Assembly (NCBI GenBank): GCA_002026165.1
Contig: MWOS01000195.1
Span: 1 to 64,000, forward strand
Length of the DNA: 64,000 nt
Origin: Prochlorococcus sp. HOT208_60m_813G15
Lineage (GTDB): Bacteria > Cyanobacteriota > Cyanobacteriia > PCC-6307 > Cyanobiaceae
Direction of reading: 5' to 3'
The translations under genes were made by a program, and so were the position numbers. Under the pieces are notes generated by a model. It made no database searches. It was not told the DNA's origin and saw only the letters and a list, made by a program, of their open reading frames with translations. Positions 5,159-15,302 of this stretch are shown piece after piece. The stretch's first letter is position 1, and each line of letters begins with the position of its first letter.

Positions 5159-8085
5159 GTTTAAAATCTGAAAACTCTAAAAAACCAATTTTACTTTTAG
5201 TCGATGGCCACTCACTTGCTTTTAGAAGTTTCTATGCATTTAGCAAAGGGATTGATGGAGGTTTAACCACCAAAGAGGGATTTCCAACAAGTGTCACTTA
5301 TGGATTTCTAAAAAGCCTTCTGGATAATTGTAAAAATATTAGTCCTGAGGGTGTTTGTATTACGTTTGATACAGAAAAACCTACTTTCAGACATGAATTA
5401 GATCCAAATTATAAGGCCAATAGAGATGTAGCACCAGATGTTTTTTTTCAGGATATTGAACAACTAGAAATCATTTTAGAAGAAAGCCTTAATTTACCAA
5501 TTTTTAAATCTCCTGGATACGAAGCAGATGATCTCCTAGGCACAATTGCAAATGATGCTTCTTCTAAAGGATGGTGCGTGAATATTCTTTCTGGAGATAG
5601 GGACTTATTTCAATTAGTAGATGATCAAAAAGATATTTATGTACTTTATATGGGTGGTGGTCCATATGCGAAAAGTGGAAATCCAACTCTTATGAATGAA
5701 AATGGAGTAAAAGAAAAATTAGGTGTTGCGCCAGAAAGAGTAGTTGATCTCAAAGCCCTAACTGGTGATAGTTCTGATAATATTCCAGGTATTAAAGGGG
5801 TAGGTCCAAAAACTGCAATTAATCTACTAAAAGAGAACGACACGCTTGATGGAATCTATAAGGCTTTGGACAAGATTCAGCAGAACAACGATAAGAAATA
5901 TAAAGGATTCATCAAAGGGTCAGTTATAGAAAAGCTCAGAAACGATAAACATAATGCTTTTCTTTCCAGAGATTTAGCAAAAATAAATACTGAGGTGCCT
6001 TTAATTTTAAGTAACGGTTATGAATTAAAAAATATAAATCAAGAATTACTTTCAGAGTCACTGAAAAAATTAGAACTATCAACACTACTTAGACAAATTG
6101 ATATTTTCAATTCAACTTTCAGCAAAGGTGGTTTTGACAAAAATAATATAGCTAAAGAGGAGGAGAAGGCACCAAAAGTATCAGGCAATAATGAATTAGA
6201 AAATAGTGAAAATAAAATCCCTAAAATCAACGTAACTGTTGTAAATGATTTCGAATTACTTGATAAATTAATTCAAAGATTAGACAAGACTAATCAAATA
6301 GTTTCTTTAGATACAGAGACCAATAGTTTGAATCCAATCGATGCGGAACTTGTTGGGATAGGGTTATGTCTTGGAGAAGAAAATGATGATTTATTTTATA
6401 TACCTCTTGGTCATCAATCAAAAAAGGAGACCTCCGATCAATTATCAATTGAAGATGTTTTCTCAAAGCTAAGAAATTGGATAGAAGATCCAAAAAAAGA
6501 AAAGGCACTCCAAAATTCTAAATTTGATAGGCAAATATTTTTTAATCATGGACTTGATCTTAAAGGCGTAACCTTTGACACCTTGTTAGCAGATTACCTT
6601 CTTAATAATCAGGAGAAACATGGGTTAAGTGAAATTAGTTTTAGATTATTTGGATTTAAGCCTCCTTCATTTAAGGAGACAGTTGGAAAAAATAAAGACT
6701 TTTCATTTGTTGATATTGATGAAGCAAGTATTTACTGTGGTTATGATGTTTTTTTAACTTTTAAGATTGTCAAAATTTTTAAAGAAAGTTTTTCAAAGGA
6801 AAAAGATGAATTAATCAAATTGTTTGAAGAAATCGAGCTGCCTTTAGAGCCGGTATTGTCCCAAATGGAAATGAATGGCATAACCATCGACATCCCTTAT
6901 TTGGATAAACTCTCAAAAGAATTAAAAAGTACCTTAGAAGATATTGAAAATAAAGTTTATGAGTTAGCAGAGGAACGTTTCAATCTATCTTCACCAAAAC
7001 AACTTGGTGAGATCTTGTTTGAAAAATTAAATTTGGATAAGAAAAAATCACGGAAAACAAAAACAGGATGGAGTACAGATGCAGTAGTTCTGGAAAGATT
7101 AGTCGACGAACATGAAATAATCCAACATTTAATAAAACATAGAACTCTTAGCAAATTACTTAGCACCTATATTGATGCTCTTCCAAATCTCATTAACGAA
7201 AAGACAGGAAGAGTTCATACAAACTTTAATCAAGCTGCAACAGCGACTGGGAGACTAAGTAGTAGCAATCCTAATCTTCAAAATATCCCGGTTAGGACTG
7301 AATTTAGTAGGAGAATCAGAAAAGCATTCTTGCCTGAAAAAAATTGGAAACTTTTATCAGCTGATTATTCTCAGATCGAATTAAGAATACTCGCACACTT
7401 AGCGGATGAAGAAATACTAATAAATGCATTTCATAAAAATGATGACATTCATTCTTTGACTGCAAGATTAATTTTTGAGAAAGAAGAAATTTCTTCTGAT
7501 GAGAGGAGAGTTGGGAAAACAATAAATTTCGGAGTTATCTATGGTATGGGAATTAAAAAGTTTGCACGTTCTACAGGCGTAAGTACTCCAGAAGCAAAAG
7601 AATTCCTAATAAAATACAAAGAAAGATATTCAAAAATTTTCAAATTTCTTGAACTTCAAGAAAGGCTTGCCTTATCAAAAGGTTATGTAAAAACAATTTT
7701 TGGTAGAAAGAGAGAATTTAAGTTTGATAAAAATGGACTGGGAAGATTAATAGGAAAAGATCCTTACGAAATTGACTTGCAATCTGCAAGAAGAGCTGGC
7801 ATGGAAGCACAGTCATTAAGAGCCGCAGCAAATGCCCCAATTCAGGGTTCAAGTGCAGACATTATTAAAATTGCAATGGTTCAACTAAATAAGAAATTCA
7901 TAGAAATGAATGTTCCCGCAAAAATGCTTTTACAAGTACATGATGAATTATTGTTTGAAGTTGAACCAGATTCTTTGGAAATTACAACGAAATTAGTAAA
8001 AGAGACTATGGAAGATTGTGTAAAATTAAATGTGCCTCTTTTAGTTGATATTGGTATTGGAGACAATTGGATGGAGACAAAATAA
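5155..8085 (+). CDS. polA: DNA polymerase I
   Basis: The 976-residue enzyme has all three domains. The N-terminal 5'-3' nuclease domain spans about residues 1-300 (VDGHSLAFRSF, YEADDLLGT, SGDRDLFQL). The proofreading 3'-5' exonuclease has D386-x-E388, a later FDTLLADYLL and a YxxxD motif, so it looks active. The polymerase domain has motif A with D737 (SADYSQIELR), an O-helix RRVGKTINFGVIYGMG and motif C with D930 (QVHDELLF). It works in Okazaki-fragment processing and repair. I prefer the ATG at 5155, which overlaps the upstream stop as ATGA, over the in-frame ATG at 5137. Confidence 0.97.
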   Translation: MSLKSENSKKPILLLVDGHSLAFRSFYAFSKGIDGGLTTKEGFPTSVTYGFLKSLLDNCKNISPEGVCITFDTEKPTFRHELDPNYKANRDVAPDVFFQDIEQLEIILEESLNLPIFKSPGYEADDLLGTIANDASSKGWCVNILSGDRDLFQLVDDQKDIYVLYMGGGPYAKSGNPTLMNENGVKEKLGVAPERVVDLKALTGDSSDNIPGIKGVGPKTAINLLKENDTLDGIYKALDKIQQNNDKKYKGFIKGSVIEKLRNDKHNAFLSRDLAKINTEVPLILSNGYELKNINQELLSESLKKLELSTLLRQIDIFNSTFSKGGFDKNNIAKEEEKAPKVSGNNELENSENKIPKINVTVVNDFELLDKLIQRLDKTNQIVSLDTETNSLNPIDAELVGIGLCLGEENDDLFYIPLGHQSKKETSDQLSIEDVFSKLRNWIEDPKKEKALQNSKFDRQIFFNHGLDLKGVTFDTLLADYLLNNQEKHGLSEISFRLFGFKPPSFKETVGKNKDFSFVDIDEASIYCGYDVFLTFKIVKIFKESFSKEKDELIKLFEEIELPLEPVLSQMEMNGITIDIPYLDKLSKELKSTLEDIENKVYELAEERFNLSSPKQLGEILFEKLNLDKKKSRKTKTGWSTDAVVLERLVDEHEIIQHLIKHRTLSKLLSTYIDALPNLINEKTGRVHTNFNQAATATGRLSSSNPNLQNIPVRTEFSRRIRKAFLPEKNWKLLSADYSQIELRILAHLADEEILINAFHKNDDIHSLTARLIFEKEEISSDERRVGKTINFGVIYGMGIKKFARSTGVSTPEAKEFLIKYKERYSKIFKFLELQERLALSKGYVKTIFGRKREFKFDKNGLGRLIGKDPYEIDLQSARRAGMEAQSLRAAANAPIQGSSADIIKIAMVQLNKKFIEMNVPAKMLLQVHDELLFEVEPDSLEITTKLVKETMEDCVKLNVPLLVDIGIGDNWMETK

Positions 8086-8109
8086 ACCTTATGAAAAACT
8101 TAATTTAAG

Positions 8110-9579
8110 ATGATCAAACTTTTTAATACTTTAAGCAAAAGAGTTGAGGTTTTTAAGCCTATCGATGATGTCGTTAAAATTTATTGTTGTGGAGTTACTG
8201 TTTATGATTTATGTCATCTTGGTCATGCCAGAAGTTATATAGCTTGGGATGTATTGAGAAGATTTTTAATTTACAGTGATTTCAAAGTGAAGTATGTTCA
8301 AAATTTTACAGATATTGATGACAAGATCTTAAAAAGAGCTAAAGAAGAAAGCAGTTCAATGAAGGAAGTTTCTGAAAAAAATATTATTGAATTTCATAAA
8401 GATATGGATTCTTTAGGAATAATGCGTCCGGATAGTATGCCAAGAGCAACGAATCATATATGCAATATCTGCTCCTTCATAACAATCCTTGAGGACAAAG
8501 GTTATGCATACTCTAGGGATGGAGATGTTTATTATTCTGTTTTTAAAAATAAAAATTATGGAAAGCTAAGTAATCAAAATATACAAGAACAAAATATCAA
8601 TAAGCAAGGAAGAATGGCTAATGATGAAAATAGTAAAAAACTAAATCCGCAAGATTTTGCGCTATGGAAAAAAGCCAAAGATGATGAACCATTTTTTGAT
8701 TCGCCATGGGGTAAAGGTAGGCCAGGTTGGCATATTGAATGTTCGGCGATGGTTAAAGATGAATTAGGAGATACTATTGATATCCATTTAGGTGGTTCTG
8801 ATTTGATTTTTCCACATCATGAGAATGAAATCGCCCAATCAGAAGCAGCCAATGGCAAAAAGCTAGCGAACTATTGGTTACACAATGGGATGGTCAATGT
8901 AAATGGACAAAAGATGAGTAAATCCCTTAAAAATTTTAAAACTATTAGAGAGCTAATTAAGTCAGGTATAAGCCCTATGACTTTGCGATATTTTGTTATG
9001 ACTGTGAATTATAGAAAACCACTTGATTTTACTGAAGAAGCTTTAAGGAGTGCTTCAGAAGCTTGGAAAAACATTAATGTAGCGCTTTCTTTTTTGGACC
9101 TTACAAAAAATGCTTTTAAATCTATTGATAAGAATAAATCTATCGAAGAAGAATATAAAGAGAAAATAAGATTTGAATTATCTCAAAAAAAGCTTAAATT
9201 TTCTGAGGCTCTTGGAAATGACCTTAATACAGCAGGTGCTATCGCAATTATTTACGATTTAGCAAAACCATTAAAAAACTTTTTAAACCAATTACAAAGG
9301 GTCGAAGGGTTTAAAATAGACCTAAATGAAAAATTCTTTCTACTTGAGAATTTTAAAACTCTTGAAAAGTTGACTGAGGTACTTGGTCTTAAAAAAGAGG
9401 TGTTAGTAAAAGAAAGTAAAATAAAAGAAGAAGAAATATCAATGCTTATTAATGAAAGATTGAAAGCAAAAAAAGAAAAGAATTATACGAAGGCCGATGA
9501 AATTAGGAATTTGTTAAAAGAAAAAGGTATTGAACTTATTGATCAATCCAAGGATATAACAACATGGATAAGGGTCTAA
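8110..9579 (+). CDS. cysS: Cysteinyl-tRNA synthetase
   Basis: This class I synthetase has the HIGH-like motif HLGHARSY near residue 36, a Zn site formed by the early CCG, ECSAM and HHENE segments, and KMSKS starting at K268. It charges tRNA-Cys. At 489 residues it has normal length. It follows polA by 24 bases on the same strand. Confidence 0.97.
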   Translation: MIKLFNTLSKRVEVFKPIDDVVKIYCCGVTVYDLCHLGHARSYIAWDVLRRFLIYSDFKVKYVQNFTDIDDKILKRAKEESSSMKEVSEKNIIEFHKDMDSLGIMRPDSMPRATNHICNICSFITILEDKGYAYSRDGDVYYSVFKNKNYGKLSNQNIQEQNINKQGRMANDENSKKLNPQDFALWKKAKDDEPFFDSPWGKGRPGWHIECSAMVKDELGDTIDIHLGGSDLIFPHHENEIAQSEAANGKKLANYWLHNGMVNVNGQKMSKSLKNFKTIRELIKSGISPMTLRYFVMTVNYRKPLDFTEEALRSASEAWKNINVALSFLDLTKNAFKSIDKNKSIEEEYKEKIRFELSQKKLKFSEALGNDLNTAGAIAIIYDLAKPLKNFLNQLQRVEGFKIDLNEKFFLLENFKTLEKLTEVLGLKKEVLVKESKIKEEEISMLINERLKAKKEKNYTKADEIRNLLKEKGIELIDQSKDITTWIRV

Positions 9580-9661
9580 ATTTTAAGAAAAAAACCAATT
9601 TGAAATTTTTGTTTTTTAAATACACCTTTAAATGGGAAGATATTAGAAATATCAGAGAAAA

Positions 9662-10891
9662 TTGAAATACATTACTGTGCTTGGTTCTACTGGTTCAATT
9701 GGGACTCAAACTCTCGAAATAGCTAGTGAGCAGCCTGATAAGTTTAAAGCCGTAGCTCTCTCGGCAGGAAGAAATATTAATTTATTAACAGAACAAGTTA
9801 AAACACACAAACCAGAAGTAGTTGCGATTGAGGATAAAAATCTTATAGAAGATTTAAAAGATAATATTAATAACTTAGATTTGGATAGTGCTCCCTTGAT
9901 TTTGAGTGGAAAGGAGGGGATTAACGCTGTTGCAGCATGGGATAAGGCAGATACTGTCGTTACAGGGATAGTAGGATGTGCAGGCTTAATCCCAACAATG
10001 TCAGCAATTAATGCGGGGAAGAATATTGCACTTGCTAACAAAGAAACTTTAATTGCGGCAGGACCAATTGTTATTCCTGCATTAAAGAAAAATAATAGTA
10101 GGCTTTTACCTGCTGATTCAGAACATTCTGCTATCTTTCAATGTTTACAAGGATTACCCAATTATGAAAATGCTGATTTTTCAACAGGAGAGATACCTAA
10201 AGGTTTAAAAGCCATACATTTAACAGCTTCTGGTGGTGCTTTCAGAGATTGGGCCGTTGAGGATTTAAAGAATGTCACAGTGGAAGATGCAACTTCACAT
10301 CCTAATTGGGATATGGGAAAAAAAATAACTGTAGATTCTGCAACTCTTATGAATAAAGGATTAGAAGTTATAGAAGCTCATTATTTATTTGGGACCTCCT
10401 ACGAAAATATCGAAATAGTTATCCACCCTCAAAGTATTATTCATTCAATGATTGAGATGGAAGATTCTTCAGTATTAGCTCAATTAGGTTGGCCAGATAT
10501 GAAACTACCCATTTTATATGCGATGAGTTGGCCTGAAAGATTTAAAACAAATTGGAAAAGATTAAACCTAAGTGAAATTGGAAAATTAACATTTAAAGAG
10601 CCAGACGAGTTTAAATATCCATGCATGGGACTTGCCTATGCCGCAGGAAAATCTTCTGGGACTATGCCTGCAGTCTTAAATGCTGCTAATGAAATGGCTG
10701 TTGAACAATTCCTTAAAGAAAAAATTTCTTTTCAAGAAATTCCAATATTTATAAGTAAAGCATGTGAATCACATATGGAGAATTTGAATTTGAGGCCCGA
10801 ACTGGAAGATATTCTTGAAGTAGACAATTGGGCCAGACTTTTTGTTGAGCAAGAAATTAAAAAAGGGAAAAAATACGTAAGTATTGGATAA
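9662..10891 (+). CDS. dxr: 1-deoxy-D-xylulose 5-phosphate reductoisomerase
   Basis: It starts at TTG, placing the NADPH-binding motif GSTGSIG at residues 8-14, where the family has it. Further conserved segments are [37 protein letters not shown] and [26 protein letters not shown], the substrate and metal site (split here between residues 189 and 235). The enzyme makes methylerythritol phosphate, the committed step of the plastid-type isoprenoid route used for chlorophyll phytol, carotenoids and quinones. The 409 residues are normal. The stop is one base from the next gene. Confidence 0.96.
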   Translation: MKYITVLGSTGSIGTQTLEIASEQPDKFKAVALSAGRNINLLTEQVKTHKPEVVAIEDKNLIEDLKDNINNLDLDSAPLILSGKEGINAVAAWDKADTVVTGIVGCAGLIPTMSAINAGKNIALANKETLIAAGPIVIPALKKNNSRLLPADSEHSAIFQCLQGLPNYENADFSTGEIPKGLKAIHLTASGGAFRDWAVEDLKNVTVEDATSHPNWDMGKKITVDSATLMNKGLEVIEAHYLFGTSYENIEIVIHPQSIIHSMIEMEDSSVLAQLGWPDMKLPILYAMSWPERFKTNWKRLNLSEIGKLTFKEPDEFKYPCMGLAYAAGKSSGTMPAVLNAANEMAVEQFLKEKISFQEIPIFISKACESHMENLNLRPELEDILEVDNWARLFVEQEIKKGKKYVSIG

Positions 10892-10892
10892 A

Positions 10893-11234
10893 GTGAATAT
10901 TAAAAAGCATCTTCTACTATGCGCAACACCCACAAAACAGAAATGCTTTAAAGGCAATGAAGGTCAAAAAACATGGGAATGCCTGAAAAAGACTTTAAAA
11001 AAATTTGAGAATGATCCCTGTACAAAAAACGTTCATATATTGAGATCAAAAGCTGACTGTTTAAGGATATGTAAGAACGGCCCAATTCTTCTTGTCTGGC
11101 CTGATGGTATTTGGTACGAGAAAGTTTCTCCAGAAAAAATTTCAGAAATTTTTACCTCACATATCATTAACGGTAAGCCAATAGAAAAATGGATTTTTAA
11201 AAAAACACCATTTTCAAATAATCCTAGATATTAA
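10893..11234 (+). CDS. Thioredoxin-like [2Fe-2S] ferredoxin
   Basis: Cysteines occur as CATPTKQKC near residue 8, with a later pair in ADCLRICKNGPILLVWPDGIWY, the pattern of thioredoxin-fold (2Fe-2S) ferredoxins common in cyanobacteria. Its redox partner is not known from sequence. I place the start at GTG 10893, one base after dxr; an in-frame TTG at 10884 would overlap dxr by 8 bases and add three residues. It overlaps the convergent hydrolase gene by 11 bases at the 3' end. Confidence 0.8.
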   Translation: MNIKKHLLLCATPTKQKCFKGNEGQKTWECLKKTLKKFENDPCTKNVHILRSKADCLRICKNGPILLVWPDGIWYEKVSPEKISEIFTSHIINGKPIEKWIFKKTPFSNNPRY

Positions 11235-12309
11235 TAAACCAGTTCTTTACTACTTCGTCTGACCAGCAGCCATTAATAGAGTGAAAACCATTATGACCTC
11301 CTTTTTCAGTTATAAAAATAGTAAATTTATCAATAAATTTCCCTCTTAAATTCAAAGTTGCATTATATGGAACCCAAGGATCATCTTTAGCATGAATAAA
11401 AAGCATTTGAGGTAATTTTTTTATTGAGTTTTGGATTCTAAATATTGGAGAAGATTTAACATAATAATCTTCTAAAGAATCAAATCCCCAACTTGGAGCT
11501 GTAAATTTCTGATCAAATTCCCTTATACTTTTTAAAGTTCTAATTTTTTTTCTTAATTTCTCATTATTAAGAATTTTGCCTTCATCATTAAATCCTTCCC
11601 ATAACTGATTTTTTAAGCGATGAAGTAACCATTTTTGGTAGATATAATTTCTAGATTTTTCAATACAGAGACTACATGATGATAAATCTAAAGGGCTACT
11701 CACGCAGGCTAGGCCATCTAAAAGTTTTTCTCCTTTGTTTTCATCGTAATCTAAGCAGGCATTTAAAAGAATTGTTCCGCCTAAAGATAATCCAACTCCG
11801 TAAATTGGAAGATAATTCATCTTAATGAGATCTTTAAACTCTAAATTAATGAATTTTTTAAAATAATTAATTGCTGAAATAACATCACTGGAGCATCTAG
11901 CACAATAATTTCCTTTAGCTAAGTATCTCGCAGATCCAGATCCTCTCAGATTTAATTTAAGAACTCCAAAACCATTTTTTGCTAATTTCCTAGAAATTCT
12001 TCTTAAACCAAAACGTTTAGTTGAACCCCCTAAACCATGAGTAACGATTACAAAACCCCTAAGTGAGTCTAAGTTTTCAGGTAATTCTAAAAACCCTAGA
12101 AGATAATCATATTCAAATTTTTTAGAAAGAATTTTATTAATCGGAAAGAATATTTTTTTATTTTTTTTTGATTTTCCAAGATCAATAACAAAAGTATCTC
12201 TCAAAGTTTGTAAGTCGCCACCTATCCAAGGTAAAACTTCTCGAAATGGCTTATTTTTTACGTAATCTGAAAAACTAAAAGATATACTACTATTTCTCCC
12301 CAACTCCAA
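11224..12309 (-). CDS. YheT-family alpha/beta hydrolase
   Basis: The 361-residue protein carries an early GGDLQTL segment, the oxyanion region VTHGLGGS, the nucleophile elbow GVGLSLGG and a late DPWVPYN...GGHNGF with the likely catalytic Asp and His. This matches the COG0429/YheT group of predicted hydrolases, whose substrate is unknown. It starts inside the end of pntB (20-base overlap), so it is probably expressed with the transhydrogenase genes. Confidence 0.85.
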   Translation of the reverse strand: MELGRNSSISFSFSDYVKNKPFREVLPWIGGDLQTLRDTFVIDLGKSKKNKKIFFPINKILSKKFEYDYLLGFLELPENLDSLRGFVIVTHGLGGSTKRFGLRRISRKLAKNGFGVLKLNLRGSGSARYLAKGNYCARCSSDVISAINYFKKFINLEFKDLIKMNYLPIYGVGLSLGGTILLNACLDYDENKGEKLLDGLACVSSPLDLSSCSLCIEKSRNYIYQKWLLHRLKNQLWEGFNDEGKILNNEKLRKKIRTLKSIREFDQKFTAPSWGFDSLEDYYVKSSPIFRIQNSIKKLPQMLFIHAKDDPWVPYNATLNLRGKFIDKFTIFITEKGGHNGFHSINGCWSDEVVKNWFINI

Positions 12310-13729
12310 GATCCTTTAATTCTCCAATCAAATCATTCAGTACCTTTTTTGCATCACCAAAGACCATTGAGGTATTTGGCAAATCAAATAAATCATTTTT
12401 TATTCCAGAGTAACCTGCACTCATTCCACGTTTAATTACAAATACAGTTCTTGCTTCCTGCACATCAAGAACTGGCATGCCATATAAAGGAGAAGAGCTA
12501 TCATTTTTAGCTTGAGGATTAACCACATCATTTGCTCCTAAAACTAAAACAACATCCGTTGCTGGAAAATCAGGATTTACAACGTCCATCTCTTTAAGTT
12601 GTTCGTAAGGAACATCTGCTTCTGCTAAAAGTACATTCATATGTCCAGGCATCCTCCCTGCTACAGGATGAATTGCGTAAACAACTTCAATACCGTTTTG
12701 CTCTAGTTTTTTTGTCACTTCCCTTAAAGTATGTTGAGCTTGAGCTACCGCTAGTCCATAACCAGGAACTATAATTACCTTGTTGGCTGCCTCTAAAGTC
12801 AATGCACATTCTTCAACACTGCAAGAAGTTATATTTGTATATTCTCCTGAACCAGAAGAGGCTGCACTTTGTGCAGATAAAGATCCTCCAAAAAGAACTG
12901 AGACCAATGATCTATTCATACCCTTACACATTACTTGAGTAAGTATTAGGCCTGCTGCTCCAACCATTGCGCCTGCTACTATCAAAAGCTGACTATCTAC
13001 AACGAAACCTGCTGCTGCTGCTGCAATCCCTGAATAGCTATTTAATAAGGATATAACGACTGGCATATCAGCTCCACCAATTGGTAAAGTAACTCCAATA
13101 CCTAATAAAGAAGAAACTATAACTAAAAGCCAAATAGAACTTGTATTACCGTTTATCAAATCAAAAAAGGCTATCAAGGAAGCAACTGCAAAAACAATAT
13201 TTACAAAATGTCTAACTTTACTCTGAGTCCATCCTGGAGTTGACAACCAGCCCTGTAATTTTGCCATCGCCACAATTGAACCTGTGAAAGTTATGGCACC
13301 AACAAATATAGAAACAGATATTGAAACTTCGTTAATCAGTGACTTAAAAAAATCAAAATTTTCTTGGGCACCAGATATAGGAAAAATAGCTACTCCTAAG
13401 GCCACTAAAAGTGATGACATTCCTCCACAACCATTGAATAATGCCACTGTTTCAGGCATGGAGGTCATAGGTACTTTTTTTGCAAGAGTTGCTCCGAATA
13501 AACTACCTAAGATTGATCCAATTACTATCCAAATCCAAGACTGAATAGCAATTCCAGAAGTGCCTAAATAATAAGAAAGTAATCCTATTACTGATAGCGA
13601 CATTGCAAATGCAGCTAATCTATTGGCATCCCTTGCTGATTTTACTTTTGACAATCCTTTTATTCCCAAAGCAAGTAAAAGTACTGCTAGAAGGTCAATA
13701 ACGAATTTAATGATTACAGGTAGATTCAT
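12290..13729 (-). CDS. pntB: NAD(P) transhydrogenase subunit beta
   Basis: The N-terminal two thirds contain about eight or nine hydrophobic helices (domain II). The C-terminal domain III binds NADP(H) (VIIVPGYGLAVAQAQH, HPVAGRMPGHMNVLLAEA, LGANDVVNPQA). With the two PntA pieces upstream it forms the proton-translocating transhydrogenase that converts NADH to NADPH. The 479 residues are close to family length. It sits 8 bases after pntA2. Confidence 0.97.
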   Translation of the reverse strand: MNLPVIIKFVIDLLAVLLLALGIKGLSKVKSARDANRLAAFAMSLSVIGLLSYYLGTSGIAIQSWIWIVIGSILGSLFGATLAKKVPMTSMPETVALFNGCGGMSSLLVALGVAIFPISGAQENFDFFKSLINEVSISVSIFVGAITFTGSIVAMAKLQGWLSTPGWTQSKVRHFVNIVFAVASLIAFFDLINGNTSSIWLLVIVSSLLGIGVTLPIGGADMPVVISLLNSYSGIAAAAAGFVVDSQLLIVAGAMVGAAGLILTQVMCKGMNRSLVSVLFGGSLSAQSAASSGSGEYTNITSCSVEECALTLEAANKVIIVPGYGLAVAQAQHTLREVTKKLEQNGIEVVYAIHPVAGRMPGHMNVLLAEADVPYEQLKEMDVVNPDFPATDVVLVLGANDVVNPQAKNDSSSPLYGMPVLDVQEARTVFVIKRGMSAGYSGIKNDLFDLPNTSMVFGDAKKVLNDLIGELKDLGVGEK

Positions 13730-13737
13730 GTTAAAAA

Positions 13738-14031
13738 TTACTTCTTATTTGATGGTTTACGACTAAACATCGCGAGCATTCGATCAGTTACAAAGAAACC
13801 TCCTACAACGTTGAAAAGAGCAAATCCAAGAGAAACTGAACCAATGATTAAAAGTGGTACGTTACCTTCTGCTTTTACAATTAAAGTCAAAGCTGCAAGC
13901 ATTGTTATTCCTGAAATTGCATTTGCTCCACTCATTAGAGGTGTGTGAAGAGTAGGAGGAACTTTTCCAATTAACTCGAGACCTAATAAACTACCAAGTA
14001 AAAGAACCCAAAGAAGACTTATAAAAGACAT
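13738..14031 (-). CDS. pntA2: NAD(P) transhydrogenase alpha subunit, membrane part (PntA2)
   Basis: This 97-residue protein with three hydrophobic helices corresponds to the membrane domain at the C-terminus of single-chain PntA (LLGLELIGKVPPTLHTPLMSG and GGFFVTDRML). In many cyanobacteria PntA is split into two genes, as here. It lies between pntA1 (12 bases) and pntB (8 bases). Confidence 0.95.
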   Translation of the reverse strand: MSFISLLWVLLLGSLLGLELIGKVPPTLHTPLMSGANAISGITMLAALTLIVKAEGNVPLLIIGSVSLGFALFNVVGGFFVTDRMLAMFSRKPSNKK

Positions 14032-14043
14032 AATTTTAAAACC

Positions 14044-15174
14044 TCAATTTTCAAAAACTTTATTTTGAAGAACAACTCCTTCATCGCTTAATAAACATCC
14101 AGAAATGAGTTCATCCTCTTTATCTAATTTAATTACACCATCTTTTATAAATGGTGTAATCAAAGATGTTAAGTTCTTAGCATAAAGTGAACTTGCATCA
14201 TAAGGAACTGAAGAGGGTAATTCGCCCGCTCCTATAAGTTTTACCCCATCTTTGATAATAGTTGCATTTGATTTTGTTCCTTCGCAGTTGCCTCCCTGAG
14301 AAACTGCTAAATCAACAACTACTGCTCCAGGCCTCATTTTTTCAATCATGGGAGCGTCAATTAAAACAGGGGCCTTTTTACCTAGAACTTGCGCAGTACA
14401 TATAGCAACATCAGCTTCAGATAAATATTTAGTTAAAGTTGCCTTCTGTTTTGAGAGGAATTGGGGTGTTACAGCTTTTGCATAACCTCCTGCCTCTCCA
14501 GGCTTTTCCTCAACTTCAGGAAGTTCTATAAATCTGGCTCCGAGGGACTCTACCTGTTCTTTAACAGCAGGTCTAATATCAGATACGAATACTATTGCTC
14601 CAAGTCTTTTTGCTGTCGCAACTGCCTGTAATCCTGCTACGCCTCCACCAAGAACAACAACTTTGGCAGGTTGGACTGTCCCTGCTGCAGTCATAAGCAT
14701 TGGGAAATATCTATCTAACTCACTTGCAGCCAAAAGAACTGCTTTATATCCAGCAATATTGGCCTGTGAAGAAAGAACATCAGAAGATTGAGCTCTACTA
14801 ATCCTCGGAAGCAACTCTAGTGATAAAGCTGAAATCTTAGTACTATTTATAATCCTAAGAAGCTCCTTATTGCCATATGGGTTAAGAAGACCAAGAAGAA
14901 CAGCGCCTTTCTTTAACTTGGTTAAATTATCCTCTGATGGAGTTTGAACACAAAATATTAAGTCCGCTTCACCCCAAATTTTTTGATCTGAGCTGTTTAT
15001 TATTGATCCGCCCGATTCTTCATATGATAAGTCACTAAATCCTGATAATTTTCCTGCTGAACTTTCAATATAAACATCACATCCAAGGCTTTTTAATTTC
15101 TTTACCGCTTCTGGTGTAGCTGAAACTCTCCTTTCACCAGAGCTTGTTTCGGAAGGAATAAGTATCTTTGTCAA
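14044..15174 (-). CDS. pntA1: NAD(P) transhydrogenase alpha subunit, NAD-binding part (PntA1)
   Basis: The 376-residue soluble domain I resembles alanine dehydrogenase. It has an N-terminal SGERRVSATPEAVKKL, the Rossmann motif VVLGGGVAGLQAVATAKRLGA and the conserved PVLI and MRPGAVVVDLAVSQGGNCEGT loops. It binds NADH for hydride transfer to domain III of PntB. It is the first gene of the leftward pntA1-pntA2-pntB-hydrolase unit and diverges from the gene at 15303. Confidence 0.96.
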   Translation of the reverse strand: MTKILIPSETSSGERRVSATPEAVKKLKSLGCDVYIESSAGKLSGFSDLSYEESGGSIINSSDQKIWGEADLIFCVQTPSEDNLTKLKKGAVLLGLLNPYGNKELLRIINSTKISALSLELLPRISRAQSSDVLSSQANIAGYKAVLLAASELDRYFPMLMTAAGTVQPAKVVVLGGGVAGLQAVATAKRLGAIVFVSDIRPAVKEQVESLGARFIELPEVEEKPGEAGGYAKAVTPQFLSKQKATLTKYLSEADVAICTAQVLGKKAPVLIDAPMIEKMRPGAVVVDLAVSQGGNCEGTKSNATIIKDGVKLIGAGELPSSVPYDASSLYAKNLTSLITPFIKDGVIKLDKEDELISGCLLSDEGVVLQNKVFEN

Positions 15175-15302
15175 TTTATTTATTTTTTTAACATACTAAA
15201 TATAAATTGAAGAAAGTCAAAAGTCTTGGATTTTTGTTAAAAATATATTTTCTTTTCTATAAAAAATAGCTATCTAGAATATAGAGGTACTTTAAAAATC
15301 TA

